DNA of 34,613 bases from SLJK01 sp964567295 (lineage in GTDB: Bacteria; Bacillota; Dethiobacteria; DTU022; UBA8154). Each line of letters begins with the position of its first letter. Positions within the stretch are counted from its first letter, which is position 1. The position numbers and the translations under genes are program-made. Below are positions 23,867 to 31,798 of this stretch, piece after piece. Location of the stretch: contig CAZMLU010000014.1 in NCBI GenBank assembly GCA_964567295.1, positions 1-34,613 of the forward strand, read 5' to 3'. The notes beneath the pieces were generated by a model. That model worked only from the letters and a program-made list of their open reading frames with translations, had not been told where the DNA came from and searched no databases.

Positions 23867-25126
23867 ATGGAAGAAAACAGTAAAAATCTAAACTTATTTG
23901 ATCCTCAAATTGCCAAAGCTATTGAAGATGAAAAGCGTAGACAGCAGGATAAACTGATATTAATCGCTTCCGAAAATTATGTTAGCAAAGCTGTCCTTGA
24001 AGCTCAGGGATCTGTTCTTACCAACAAGTATGCGGAAGGGTATCCCGGACAGAGGTATTACGGCGGGTGTGAATATGTTGACACTATAGAGGAATTAGCC
24101 AGAATAAGGGCGACAGACCTCTTCGGAGTTGAGCATGCTAATGTGCAGCCTCATGCCGGAGCGCTGGCTAATTTGGCCGTATATGTATCTGTTTTGCGGG
24201 CCGGGGATTCGGTGCTGGGTATGGATAGGGCACACGGAGGGCATTTAACTCATGGTAGCCCTGTCAATATTTCCGGAATGTATTATAATTTTTACAGTTA
24301 TGGTGTAGATCCGGAAAGCGGTTATTTAGACATGGAAGAGGTAAGGCGGATGGCTAAAAAAGTGTCACCACGCCTTATCGTGGCCGGTGCAAGCGCTTAT
24401 TCCCGTGAAATTAATTTTCCAGCTTTTTATGATATCGCTCGTGAGGTAGGAGCTTACCTTATGGTAGATATGGCTCATATTGCCGGATTGGTAGCGGCCG
24501 GGCTGCATTCCAACCCGGCTCCTTTTGCTGATTTTATTACCAGCACCACTCATAAAACCCTGCGAGGGCCCAGGGGAGGGCTTATTCTCTGCCGCCAGCA
24601 GTTTGCCCGCGCTATTGATAAGGCTGTTTTTCCAGGCATACAGGGAGGCCCGCTCATGCATGTAGTAGCAGCCAAAGCTGTTGCTTTTAAAGAAGCTAAT
24701 TGTGAGGAGTTTCGTCTTTACCAGGAACAGGTGCTAAAAAATGCCAAGACCCTTGCTGAGAATCTGAAGGAGCTGGGGTTTGAGCTGCTTACCGGAGGCA
24801 CCGATAATCACCTTATACTGGTAGACCTTAGGAGTAAAAACATTAGCGGCCAGGAGACGGAAAGTATGCTTGATGAAGTGGGTATAACCGTCAACAAAAA
24901 TGCTGTGCCTTTTGATGAGGAAAGCGCCTTGGTTACCAGTGGGATGCGCCTGGGAACTCCATCGTTGACCTCCAGGGGCATGAAAGAAAAAGAGATGGGC
25001 ATTATTGCTCAGCTTATTAATGATACCATTGAGTCCAAGCAAGATCCCCAGGCTATGTCCAAAATAAAGCGTACTGTAAAAGAAATGTGTGCTGATTATC
25101 CCGTGTATCAGAATGTTATATTTTAA
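23867..25126 (+). CDS. glyA: Serine hydroxymethyltransferase
   Basis: PLP enzyme converting serine and tetrahydrofolate to glycine and methylene-tetrahydrofolate. The N-terminus has IASENYVSKAVLEAQGSVLTNKYAEGYPGQRYYGG, and the PLP lysine is in TSTTHKTLRGPRGG. At 419 aa it is full length. The ATG at 23867 lacks any nearby ribosome site; see the separate hairpin entry. It follows rpiB by 55 bases and precedes the deaminase gene by fewer than 20. Confidence 0.97.
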   Translation: MEENSKNLNLFDPQIAKAIEDEKRRQQDKLILIASENYVSKAVLEAQGSVLTNKYAEGYPGQRYYGGCEYVDTIEELARIRATDLFGVEHANVQPHAGALANLAVYVSVLRAGDSVLGMDRAHGGHLTHGSPVNISGMYYNFYSYGVDPESGYLDMEEVRRMAKKVSPRLIVAGASAYSREINFPAFYDIAREVGAYLMVDMAHIAGLVAAGLHSNPAPFADFITSTTHKTLRGPRGGLILCRQQFARAIDKAVFPGIQGGPLMHVVAAKAVAFKEANCEEFRLYQEQVLKNAKTLAENLKELGFELLTGGTDNHLILVDLRSKNISGQETESMLDEVGITVNKNAVPFDEESALVTSGMRLGTPSLTSRGMKEKEMGIIAQLINDTIESKQDPQAMSKIKRTVKEMCADYPVYQNVIF

Positions 25127-25144
25127 TGCTTCTTGAGGAGAGAA

Positions 25145-25600
25145 ATGTTTTTGAGACCTTCCTGGGATAGTTATTTCTTAGAAATTGCCTCGGTTGTGGC
25201 CAACCGTTCCACCTGCCTGCGGAGAAAGGTTGGTGCCGTTCTGGTACGTGATAAGCGTTTGCTTACTACCGGTTACAACGGGGCCCCTTCTTTTTTAAAA
25301 CACTGCCTGCAGACCGGATGCCTGCGCCAAAAGCAAAACATTCCTTCAGGTCAGCGACATGAATTATGCCGTGGGCTGCACGCGGAACAAAATGCCATTA
25401 TACAGGGTGCATTGCATGGGGTATCAATCAAAGGCGCAGATTTATACTGCACCCACCATCCCTGCTCGTTGTGTGCTAAAATGCTGGTTAATGCCGGCTT
25501 GGGAAAAGTTATACTTAAGGAAAATTATCCCGATCATCTTGCCCGAGAAATATTTGAAGAAGCGGGTGTTCAAGTGATAAACTTGCCAGACCCTGTTTAA
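25145..25600 (+). CDS. comEB: dCMP deaminase (ComEB-type cytidine deaminase family)
   Basis: Zinc-dependent deaminase expected to convert dCMP to dUMP for thymidylate synthesis. The zinc site is HAEQNAI plus PCSLCAKMLVNAG, with a further Cys/His cluster (CLQTGCLRQ, RHELCRGLHAEQ) as in dCMP deaminases. ATG at 25145 with GAGGAG just upstream is preferred over TTG 25133. At 151 aa it matches the family. It is translated directly behind glyA, joining two steps that feed dTMP synthesis. The next 137 bases up to atpZ hold no clear promoter or terminator. Confidence 0.88.
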   Translation: MFLRPSWDSYFLEIASVVANRSTCLRRKVGAVLVRDKRLLTTGYNGAPSFLKHCLQTGCLRQKQNIPSGQRHELCRGLHAEQNAIIQGALHGVSIKGADLYCTHHPCSLCAKMLVNAGLGKVILKENYPDHLAREIFEEAGVQVINLPDPV

Positions 25601-25737
25601 ATGTTTGATTAATTATTTAAAAGAGTGGAACTATTAATTCTAACGGTGGATAGCTGCCTTAATAAATTTTTAAAGAAAAAAGGATTTTACAAAAAGTTAT
25701 CGAAAAAGTAGCAGTGTAGTTGAGAAGTGGTTTGCGA

Positions 25738-25959
25738 ATGGGTGATATTTTGGGTGTATTCAGGTGGAAGGATTTACAAGGACTGGCGCTAGTCGGTCAG
25801 TTAGGACTGGTAATAGTTGGGCCAGCGTTGGTAGGTGTTTGGTTGGGGAGCTTTCTTGCAAATTATGTTGGACATACAATTATCTTGGTTATTGTGGGAA
25901 TGCTTTTGGGGCTTATCGGTGGGAGTATGCGCGCCTATAAGATACTGATGAAGAAGTAA
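25738..25959 (+). CDS. atpZ: AtpZ-like small membrane protein, ATP synthase accessory
   Basis: A 73-residue protein with two membrane helices (about residues 12-35 and 43-64), matching the AtpZ/AtpI-related family found at the head of atp operons; some members act in magnesium or calcium transport or in c-ring assembly. An in-frame TTG at 25720 would add six residues; ATG 25738 is chosen because the residues after it match the usual family start, but neither has a strong ribosome site. It lies 17 bases before the next gene of the operon. Confidence 0.75.
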   Translation: MGDILGVFRWKDLQGLALVGQLGLVIVGPALVGVWLGSFLANYVGHTIILVIVGMLLGLIGGSMRAYKILMKK

Positions 25960-25976
25960 GAGAGCAGGGGTTAAGT

Positions 25977-26372
25977 ATGGAAGATTTTTATTCGTTCAAG
26001 TTGCAGATGGCCAAACGATTTTTGTTTCTTTACCTGCTGCTGGTTGCTGTGCTTCTTTTTATGGGGAACTGGGCGGGGGCATATGGCCTAACTTTTGGCA
26101 CGATAATGGCCCTTCTCAATTTTTTTTTGCTGGCAAGTACTTTGGAAAAATCAATGCATATGGAACCCCAGAAAGCTCGTTTTTATGTAACATTCCAGTA
26201 TTTTATTCGTTATGGCGTATTTTTTTTAGTAATAATAATAGCCATGATGCGTGCAGATATGCATTATGCATGGGCAGTAGCAGGTTTATTGATTCCCAAA
26301 GCGGTGATTCTAGTGGGGAATCTTTATTCTTTTAGGAAACAGCATGACATAAAGCAAGTTGAAGAAAAATGA
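25977..26372 (+). CDS. atpI: ATP synthase subunit I (AtpI)
   Basis: A 131-residue membrane protein with four predicted helices (about residues 12-32, 35-53, 73-95, 98-116). Its position between atpZ and atpB and its hydropathy fit AtpI, which in sodium-type ATP synthases helps assemble the c-ring. The sequence is poorly conserved in general, so the call depends partly on context. AGCAGGGG precedes the ATG. Confidence 0.78.
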   Translation: MEDFYSFKLQMAKRFLFLYLLLVAVLLFMGNWAGAYGLTFGTIMALLNFFLLASTLEKSMHMEPQKARFYVTFQYFIRYGVFFLVIIIAMMRADMHYAWAVAGLLIPKAVILVGNLYSFRKQHDIKQVEEK

Positions 26373-26373
26373 G

Positions 26374-26422
26374 AAAGGGGGGAAGAAAATCGGTTTAAAC
26401 CCGCTTTAAACCGGGCGTAATT
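26374..26422 (+). promoter_or_regulatory. atpB ribosome site separated from the start by a hairpin
   Basis: AAAGGGGGG (26374-26382) is followed by a perfect 9-bp hairpin, CGGTTTAAA (26391-26399) with TTTAAACCG (26405-26413), loop CCCGC. The ATG follows at 26423. The linear Shine-Dalgarno-to-start distance is 40 bases and the folded distance about 17. An in-frame TAA at 26396 excludes an earlier start. Confidence 0.7.
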
Positions 26423-27079
26423 ATGGATGTCACAGATATTCAAATACATACTTATATGACCTTGAACGATATGCCATTTATTACAAACACAGTAGTAATC
26501 ACCTGGGGTATAGCTTTACTTTTGTTTATTCTTTCCATTCTCACAACCCGGAGAATGAAAGCGGTGCCGGGAACACTGCAGCTTTTTATGGAACTGATCA
26601 TTGAAGGTATACACTGGTTGGTGGATAAGACAATGGGCAGCGATAAGAGAAATTTTGCCCCGTATATGTTGGCTCTTTCTCTTTACATGCTTCTTGCTAA
26701 CCTTACCGGGTTGGTAGTGGTGAGGCAACCCACTGCCGATTTGAACACTACTTTTGCCCTCGCCGCAATCACCTTTGTTATGGTTCATTTCAATGGGTTT
26801 AGAATGAAAAAGTTGCGTTATATCAAGGGTTTTTTCGAGCCTTTACCTTTTATGTTTCCCTTAAATATTATCAGTGAGATAGCTCTGCCCATTTCACTGA
26901 GCTTCCGTCTTTTCGGAAATATGCTGGGAAGTTTGATTATCATGTTTATGCTCTACCATTTTGCTCCTCCCCTGGCGCCTATCATAGGGCACGCTTATTT
27001 TGATGTTTTTGCGGGTGTTATTCAAACCTTTATTTTTGTGATGTTGACGATGACTTTTGTCAGCCTGGCCATGGAATGA
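26423..27079 (+). CDS. atpB: F1Fo ATP synthase subunit a
   Basis: Membrane stator subunit that carries the ion half-channels. The essential arginine is in LSFRLFGNMLGS within the conserved fourth helix, and the C-terminus IQTFIFVMLTMTFVSLAME matches the final helix. At 218 aa it is a normal size with about five helices. The ATG lacks a proximal Shine-Dalgarno; see the hairpin entry. It is followed by the two c-subunit genes. Confidence 0.95.
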   Translation: MDVTDIQIHTYMTLNDMPFITNTVVITWGIALLLFILSILTTRRMKAVPGTLQLFMELIIEGIHWLVDKTMGSDKRNFAPYMLALSLYMLLANLTGLVVVRQPTADLNTTFALAAITFVMVHFNGFRMKKLRYIKGFFEPLPFMFPLNIISEIALPISLSFRLFGNMLGSLIIMFMLYHFAPPLAPIIGHAYFDVFAGVIQTFIFVMLTMTFVSLAME

Positions 27080-27128
27080 GGTTACAATGTCCAGGAAAGT
27101 TATATGAAAAAGAAAGGGGGGAAAACGG

Positions 27129-27680
27129 TTGTATGTTTTACTGCAGTTCATCTTAGATGCAGGATTTGACTGGTTGGCCGAACAGGACCCTATGGCCCTT
27201 CTTCTCGCTTCATCCGCTTTAGCGGCCGGAATTGCCATGATAGGACGGATCGGCACAGGTATCGGGCAGGGATATGCAGCGGGTAAGGGAGCAGAAGGTG
27301 CCGCAATAAACCCTAAATCTCTGCGTCAAACTACTTTCGTTATGCTTCTCAGTCAGGCTGTCACTGAAACATCGGGGATATTTTGTCTGGTTATAGCGCT
27401 TCTTCTTCTTTACGCTAACCCTTTAATAGGTTCAGCCGGCACAATTATTGTCCTGGTAGCTTCTACCCTGGCAGTAGGTCTTAGCATGATCTCTGCTTTT
27501 GGGCCCGGTGTGGGACAGGGATATGCCGGGGGGCAGGCTGTGGAAGCAGTTTCCTACAGGCCCCGCTTTTCTGGTCCGATTTTAAGGATCTTTTTGGTAG
27601 GTCAAGCTATTAGTCAGTCTAAGGTTGTTTATGCATTAATTATTGCTTTAATACTTCTTTATGCTAATCCCTTAATTTAA
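27129..27680 (+). CDS. atpE1: Double-hairpin ATP synthase c subunit with one ion-binding Glu
   Basis: A 183-residue rotor subunit made of two fused c-type hairpins. Hairpin 1 (about residues 22-100) has Q47, V78, E80 and T81 (GIGQGYAAGK, AVTETSG). Hairpin 2 (about 102-183) has Q130, but the ion-binding carboxylate position is Gln163 (codon CAG at 27615-27617), followed by Lys165. Both halves end LLYANPLI, so the gene looks like a fused F-type duplication, not a V-type NtpK import. R40 in the first helix and F85 in place of the usual Tyr are also unusual. The TTG start at 27129 follows AAAGGGGGG. Gene number is a provisional label. It resembles the hybrid-rotor subunit of Acetobacterium woodii. 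Confidence 0.9.
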   Translation: MYVLLQFILDAGFDWLAEQDPMALLLASSALAAGIAMIGRIGTGIGQGYAAGKGAEGAAINPKSLRQTTFVMLLSQAVTETSGIFCLVIALLLLYANPLIGSAGTIIVLVASTLAVGLSMISAFGPGVGQGYAGGQAVEAVSYRPRFSGPILRIFLVGQAISQSKVVYALIIALILLYANPLI

Positions 27681-27710
27681 CCGAATTATCAAGAAGGAGG
27701 AAGAGAAAAA

Positions 27711-27980
27711 ATGATTACAGGAGAAGCTTTGATTTTGGCCGCATCTGCTTTAGGAGCAGGAATAGCCGTTGTAGCAGGTATCGGCCCTGGTATTGGACAG
27801 GGTTATGCAGCAGGAAAAGGTGCTGAAGGTGTGGGAAGGCAGCCGGAAGCACAGGGTGATATTTTGAGGACAATGCTGCTGGGGGCCGCCGTGGCAGAGA
27901 CCACAGGTATCTACGCCCTGGTTGTTGCCTTGATTTTACTTTTTGCCAACCCCCTGATTGCCATGTATACGGCGATGTAG
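27711..27980 (+). CDS. atpE2: Single-hairpin ATP synthase c subunit, sodium signature
   Basis: Standard 89-residue two-helix c subunit. It holds the residues that coordinate sodium in Ilyobacter tartaricus at a constant offset of -2: Q30 (GIGQGYAAGK), V61, E63, T64 in place of Ser, and Y68 (AVAETTGIYALV). The Thr substitution also occurs in the acetogen A. woodii, from memory. AAGGAGGAAGAG precedes the ATG with ideal spacing. It lies 30 bases after the double-hairpin gene, so both are expected in one ring. The ion choice is a prediction. Confidence 0.95.
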   Translation: MITGEALILAASALGAGIAVVAGIGPGIGQGYAAGKGAEGVGRQPEAQGDILRTMLLGAAVAETTGIYALVVALILLFANPLIAMYTAM

Positions 27981-28071
27981 CAAGTTTGCTGTTTGAAATA
28001 ACAGAAGAATAGGCATTATTTCCGCCTAGTTATTTAATTCTAAATTGTTTATCAGGGAAGGGGGGTTTGCA

Positions 28072-28605
28072 GTGGAAAGTATTTTTTTCGCGCAGGTTGC
28101 CAGAAGCACAATGGGCGGTGTGGTAACTATAGACTACACTATCCTCTGGCAGATTTTTAATATGTTTATTATTTACCTGTTAATACGCCGCTATCTCTAT
28201 AAACCATTGGTCAGTTTTATAGAGAACAGAAGAAAAGGCATAGAGGACGATTTGGACTATGCAGAGCAGGAAAAAGAAGAAGCACAAAGATTAAAAGAAG
28301 AATATGAAAAGAGTATTAGGGCTGCAAATCAAGAGGCCAGGGAGATATTAAATAAAGCCACCAAGGAAAGCGAAGAGATTATAGCGGAAGGGAAAAGAGA
28401 GGCCAAACAGCAGTCTGAAGATATGATTGCCCGCGCACACGAAGAGCTGGAACTGAAAAAGGAAAAGATGTTTCAAGAGCTCAAGGATGAGATTGCCGCT
28501 ATCTCTGTGCAAATTGCTGAACGTATCATTGAGACCAAGATTGATGCTGCATTACAGCGCCAGTTGATTGAACGGCACCTTAAAGAGGTGAAAAACGTCT
28601 CATGA
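28072..28605 (+). CDS. atpF: F1Fo ATP synthase subunit b
   Basis: Peripheral-stalk subunit with one N-terminal membrane helix (ILWQIFNMFIIYLLIRRYLY, about residues 24-45) and a long charged coiled coil up to the C-terminus. From GTG 28072 it has 177 aa. This start follows GGAAGGGGGG; the longer frame from TTG 28045 would include that ribosome site and is rejected. The stop overlaps the atpH start in ATGA. Confidence 0.95.
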   Translation: MESIFFAQVARSTMGGVVTIDYTILWQIFNMFIIYLLIRRYLYKPLVSFIENRRKGIEDDLDYAEQEKEEAQRLKEEYEKSIRAANQEAREILNKATKESEEIIAEGKREAKQQSEDMIARAHEELELKKEKMFQELKDEIAAISVQIAERIIETKIDAALQRQLIERHLKEVKNVS

Positions 28606-29135
28606 CCCCAAAAGGTATAGCCCAAAGATATGCACTGGCTCTTTTCCATACCATGAAAAAGAAGGATGAAATGGAGAAGGCTTTGGAAGATTATCGTGCT
28701 CTTTTGTCTTTCCTGGAGGAAAACCCTGAGATCAAGCTATTTCTGTGCCGCTTTCCGGTCAAAGAAGCGCTAAAAAAAGAAATAGTGAACAAACTAAGCT
28801 CCGATTTCTCACCAGAACTTAGCCGCTTTTTTCTGTTGCTGGTGGAGAAACACAGGCTCAATTTAATGGAGCACATCTACCAGTATTTTTTACAGATGGT
28901 AAATGAGGACCAGGGAAGAGTGATTGCACATATCTCAACTCCTCTTCCCTTGGAACAGGATCAGGCTGAAGAGATAGTAACTATTTTACAGGATATAAGC
29001 GGTAAAGAGGTTCAACTGGAAAAAAAGATCAATGATGAGATTAAGGGCGGCTTTGTTATTCGCCTTGGAGAGAAACTTTTTGATGCCAGTGTAACTACCC
29101 AGTTGGATAGGCTGTATCGCGAACTTACCGCCTGA
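28602..29135 (+). CDS. atpH: F1Fo ATP synthase subunit delta
   Basis: Links the peripheral stalk to the top of F1. The all-helical N-terminal domain (IAQRYALALFHTM...) and the C-terminal GKEVQLEKKINDEIKGGFVIRLGEKLFDASVTTQLDRL are standard. At 177 aa it is typical. It starts in the ATGA overlap with atpF, indicating translational coupling. Confidence 0.95.
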   Translation: MTPKGIAQRYALALFHTMKKKDEMEKALEDYRALLSFLEENPEIKLFLCRFPVKEALKKEIVNKLSSDFSPELSRFFLLLVEKHRLNLMEHIYQYFLQMVNEDQGRVIAHISTPLPLEQDQAEEIVTILQDISGKEVQLEKKINDEIKGGFVIRLGEKLFDASVTTQLDRLYRELTA

Positions 29136-29184
29136 GATTGCCGTTAAGTCTTGATTTTTATAAGATTAGAGGTGGTTCATAAAA

Positions 29185-30726
29185 ATGAGTTTACGTCCAG
29201 ATGAAATAAGTTCTTTGCTACAGAAACAGGTTGAAGGCTTTGAAAAGAGCCTGGAATTGGTGGATATTGGAACCGTTATCTATATCGGTGACGGGGTGGC
29301 CCGTATTTATGGGTTGGAAAACTGTATGGCCGGTGAGCTCCTGGAGTTCCCCGGTGGTGTGATGGGGATGGCTCTTAACCTGGAAATAGATAATATCGGC
29401 TGTGTTTTGTTGGGGGATTACAAAAAGGTTAAAGAGGGTGATACGGTCAAAAGAACCGGCAAAATTGCCCAGGTACCTGCAGGAGAAGCTATGGTGGGCA
29501 GGGTCGTTAATGCGCTGGGTGAGCCTATTGATGGTAAAGGACCTGTCAAGACAGAAGTGTTCCGTCCTATAGAGCGTATTGCTCCAGGAGTTACCCACAG
29601 ACAACCTGTAAAGGAGCCCCTGCAAACAGGTCTTACTTCTATAGACTCCATGATTCCCATCGGCCGCGGGCAAAGAGAGCTCATTATCGGGGACCGCGGC
29701 ACCGGTAAAACAGCGATTCCCATAGATGCCATAATAAACCAGAAAAATACCGATGTATACTGTATTTATGTGGCTATTGGCCAGAAACGATCCAGGGTAG
29801 CTGCCGTAGCCCAGGTGTTGGAAGAAAACGGAGCCATGGAATATACTACCATTGTAGCGGCTACGGCAAGTGAGCCGGCTCCGTTACTATATATTGCTCC
29901 CTATGCGGGCTGTGCCATTGGTGAAGAATTTATGGACAACGGTAAGCATGTTTTGGTTGTTTATGATGATCTCTCCAAGCATGCTATTGCTTACAGGGAG
30001 TTATCCCTGCTCCTTCGCCGTCCTCCCGGACGGGAGGCTTATCCCGGGGATATTTTCTACCTGCATTCCCGGTTACTGGAACGGGCCGCAAAATACAGTG
30101 ATGAACTGGGTGGCGGGTCCCTGACGGCTCTTCCCATTATTGAGACCCAGGAGGGAGATGTTTCGGCCTATATTCCTACCAATGTTATCTCTATTACTGA
30201 CGGGCAGATCTACCTGGAAAGAGAGCTTTTCTTTGCCGGTCTACGCCCGGCGGTAAACGTGGGCTTGTCTGTTTCAAGGGTTGGTGGTAATGCCCAGAAC
30301 AAGGGTATGAAAAGAGTCGCCGGGCGTTTGCGACTGGACCTGGCACAATTTAGGGAATTGGAAGCTTTTGCCCAGTTTGGGACCGAGTTGGATAAAGCCA
30401 CCCAGACTCGTTTAAGGAGGGGAGAGAGACTGATAGAAATTCTAAAACAGGATCAGTACGCTCCTATTCCTGTGGAAAAGCAGATAATGATTCTTTTTGC
30501 AGGGACAACCGGTCTTCTCGATGAGATTCCTTTAGAGGAGATCAAGCGTTTTGAAAAGGAACTGTTCCGCTTCGTGGACAATAATTACCCCCGCATAGCA
30601 CAGGTCATCAAAGAGTCTGCAGATCTGGGGGACGATATCGAGTCTGAATTGCGAAGTGCCATTGAAGAGTTCAAAAAAACATTCCTGGCCCAGATAGACT
30701 CCATGAAAGAACAGGCCACGGCATAA
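29185..30726 (+). CDS. atpA: F1Fo ATP synthase subunit alpha
   Basis: Non-catalytic nucleotide-binding subunit of F1. Walker A is GDRGTGKT, followed by HVLVVYDDLSKHAIAYRELSLLLRRPPGREAYPGD. At 513 aa it is full length. AGAGGTGG precedes the ATG by about 10 bases. A 49-base gap separates it from atpH. Confidence 0.98.
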   Translation: MSLRPDEISSLLQKQVEGFEKSLELVDIGTVIYIGDGVARIYGLENCMAGELLEFPGGVMGMALNLEIDNIGCVLLGDYKKVKEGDTVKRTGKIAQVPAGEAMVGRVVNALGEPIDGKGPVKTEVFRPIERIAPGVTHRQPVKEPLQTGLTSIDSMIPIGRGQRELIIGDRGTGKTAIPIDAIINQKNTDVYCIYVAIGQKRSRVAAVAQVLEENGAMEYTTIVAATASEPAPLLYIAPYAGCAIGEEFMDNGKHVLVVYDDLSKHAIAYRELSLLLRRPPGREAYPGDIFYLHSRLLERAAKYSDELGGGSLTALPIIETQEGDVSAYIPTNVISITDGQIYLERELFFAGLRPAVNVGLSVSRVGGNAQNKGMKRVAGRLRLDLAQFRELEAFAQFGTELDKATQTRLRRGERLIEILKQDQYAPIPVEKQIMILFAGTTGLLDEIPLEEIKRFEKELFRFVDNNYPRIAQVIKESADLGDDIESELRSAIEEFKKTFLAQIDSMKEQATA

Positions 30727-30765
30727 AAGTTGTATTATCAGGTCTTGCCAAAGGTGGGATAATCA

Positions 30766-31731
30766 GTGCGAGGAACGCGAGAGATTAAGAGGCGCATAAA
30801 AAGTGTCCAAAGTACCCAGAAAATTACTAGAGCGATGGAGATGGTCGCTGCAGCAAAGCTAAGGCGTGCCGAGGAAAGGGCAGAAGCTGCCCGACCTTAT
30901 GCCAAGAGCATCAATAATTCTATTGCTCGTATTTTGGAAAATACTATAGGGATAAAAAGCCCTCTGATGGAAGCAAGGGATTCTACCCAAAGATGCCTTG
31001 TCGTTTTTTCTTCCGACAGGGGGCTTTGCGGAAGTTATAATACCAATGTTTTGCGTCGTGCCGTCCTGGAGGCAGAAAAATACCCCGGGGAAGAGGTTTC
31101 CATTGTGGTTATTGGCCGTAAAGCAAGGGACTTTTTTCGACGAAGGGATTATAATATAATCAGGGAATTCCTTGATATTGAGGATCGTCCGGGGATAGGA
31201 CGTGCCCAGGAGTTAGTGGCTTACCTATCTGGACTTTTTGATGAAGGAAAAACGGGGGAAGTACACCTGATATACAACGAATTCGTTAATGTAATGATCC
31301 ACCATCCCCGTTGTTTACAACTTTTGCCTGTGGAAACGGAAGATAAAGCAGGAGCTGAAGAGAAAGCAGAAGCTGAAGAGAAAGCAGAAGCTGAAGAGAA
31401 AGCAGAAGCAGTGGAGGGAGAAAGACAGACCAAAGAAGAGCAGCAAAGAGGTGAAGCAGCTGCAGAAGAACTTATCTACCAGTTCGAACCCGAACCAGAA
31501 ATTGTCCTTGAAGCTCTTCTTTCTCGTCTACTTAATAGCTTAGTCCTTACTGCTTTTTTGGAAGCCAAGGCTTCTGAGCTTGGGTCACGGATGACTGCCA
31601 TGAGAACTGCGACAGAGAATGCCAAGGATATGATCGCCAGGCTCACTCTAGAATATAATAAAGCTCGTCAGGCTTCGATAACCCAGGAGATACTTGAGAT
31701 TGTCAACACCTCCGAAGCTCTGTCCAAGTGA
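30766..31731 (+). CDS. atpG: F1Fo ATP synthase subunit gamma with acidic repeat insertion
   Basis: Central rotor shaft of F1. The N-terminal helix TREIKRRIKSVQSTQKITRAMEMVAAAKLRRAEERAE, the conserved SSDRGLCGSYNTN and the C-terminal helix AMRTATENAKDMIARLTLEYNKARQASITQEILEI are intact. At 321 aa it exceeds the usual 285-290. The excess is a charged stretch at about residues 190-235, containing three tandem AEEKAE units from perfect 18-bp DNA repeats, placed between QLLPVE and YQFEPEPE. The GTG start follows AAAGGTGGG. The insertion probably loops from the globular face and need not impair rotation; this is inferred. Confidence 0.95.
   Translation: MRGTREIKRRIKSVQSTQKITRAMEMVAAAKLRRAEERAEAARPYAKSINNSIARILENTIGIKSPLMEARDSTQRCLVVFSSDRGLCGSYNTNVLRRAVLEAEKYPGEEVSIVVIGRKARDFFRRRDYNIIREFLDIEDRPGIGRAQELVAYLSGLFDEGKTGEVHLIYNEFVNVMIHHPRCLQLLPVETEDKAGAEEKAEAEEKAEAEEKAEAVEGERQTKEEQQRGEAAAEELIYQFEPEPEIVLEALLSRLLNSLVLTAFLEAKASELGSRMTAMRTATENAKDMIARLTLEYNKARQASITQEILEIVNTSEALSK
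31354..31407 (+). repeat. Three perfect 18-bp tandem repeats inside atpG
   Basis: Unit GCTGAAGAGAAAGCAGAA at 31354-31371, 31372-31389 and 31390-31407, in frame, encoding AEEKAE three times (codons 197-214). The perfect identity suggests recent slippage. Confidence 0.95.
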
Positions 31732-31798
31732 TAATTAAGTAAAATTACTGAAGCATTGAGAAATTTAGAAGGTTCAGGAAAGGGGAGTTGCAAACAAG

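Noticed and set aside
27129..27680. Double-hairpin c subunit as a V-type NtpK acquired by transfer
   Set aside because: Both hairpins carry F-type c signatures (GQGYA.GK/Q and LLYANPLI), so internal duplication and fusion explains it better.
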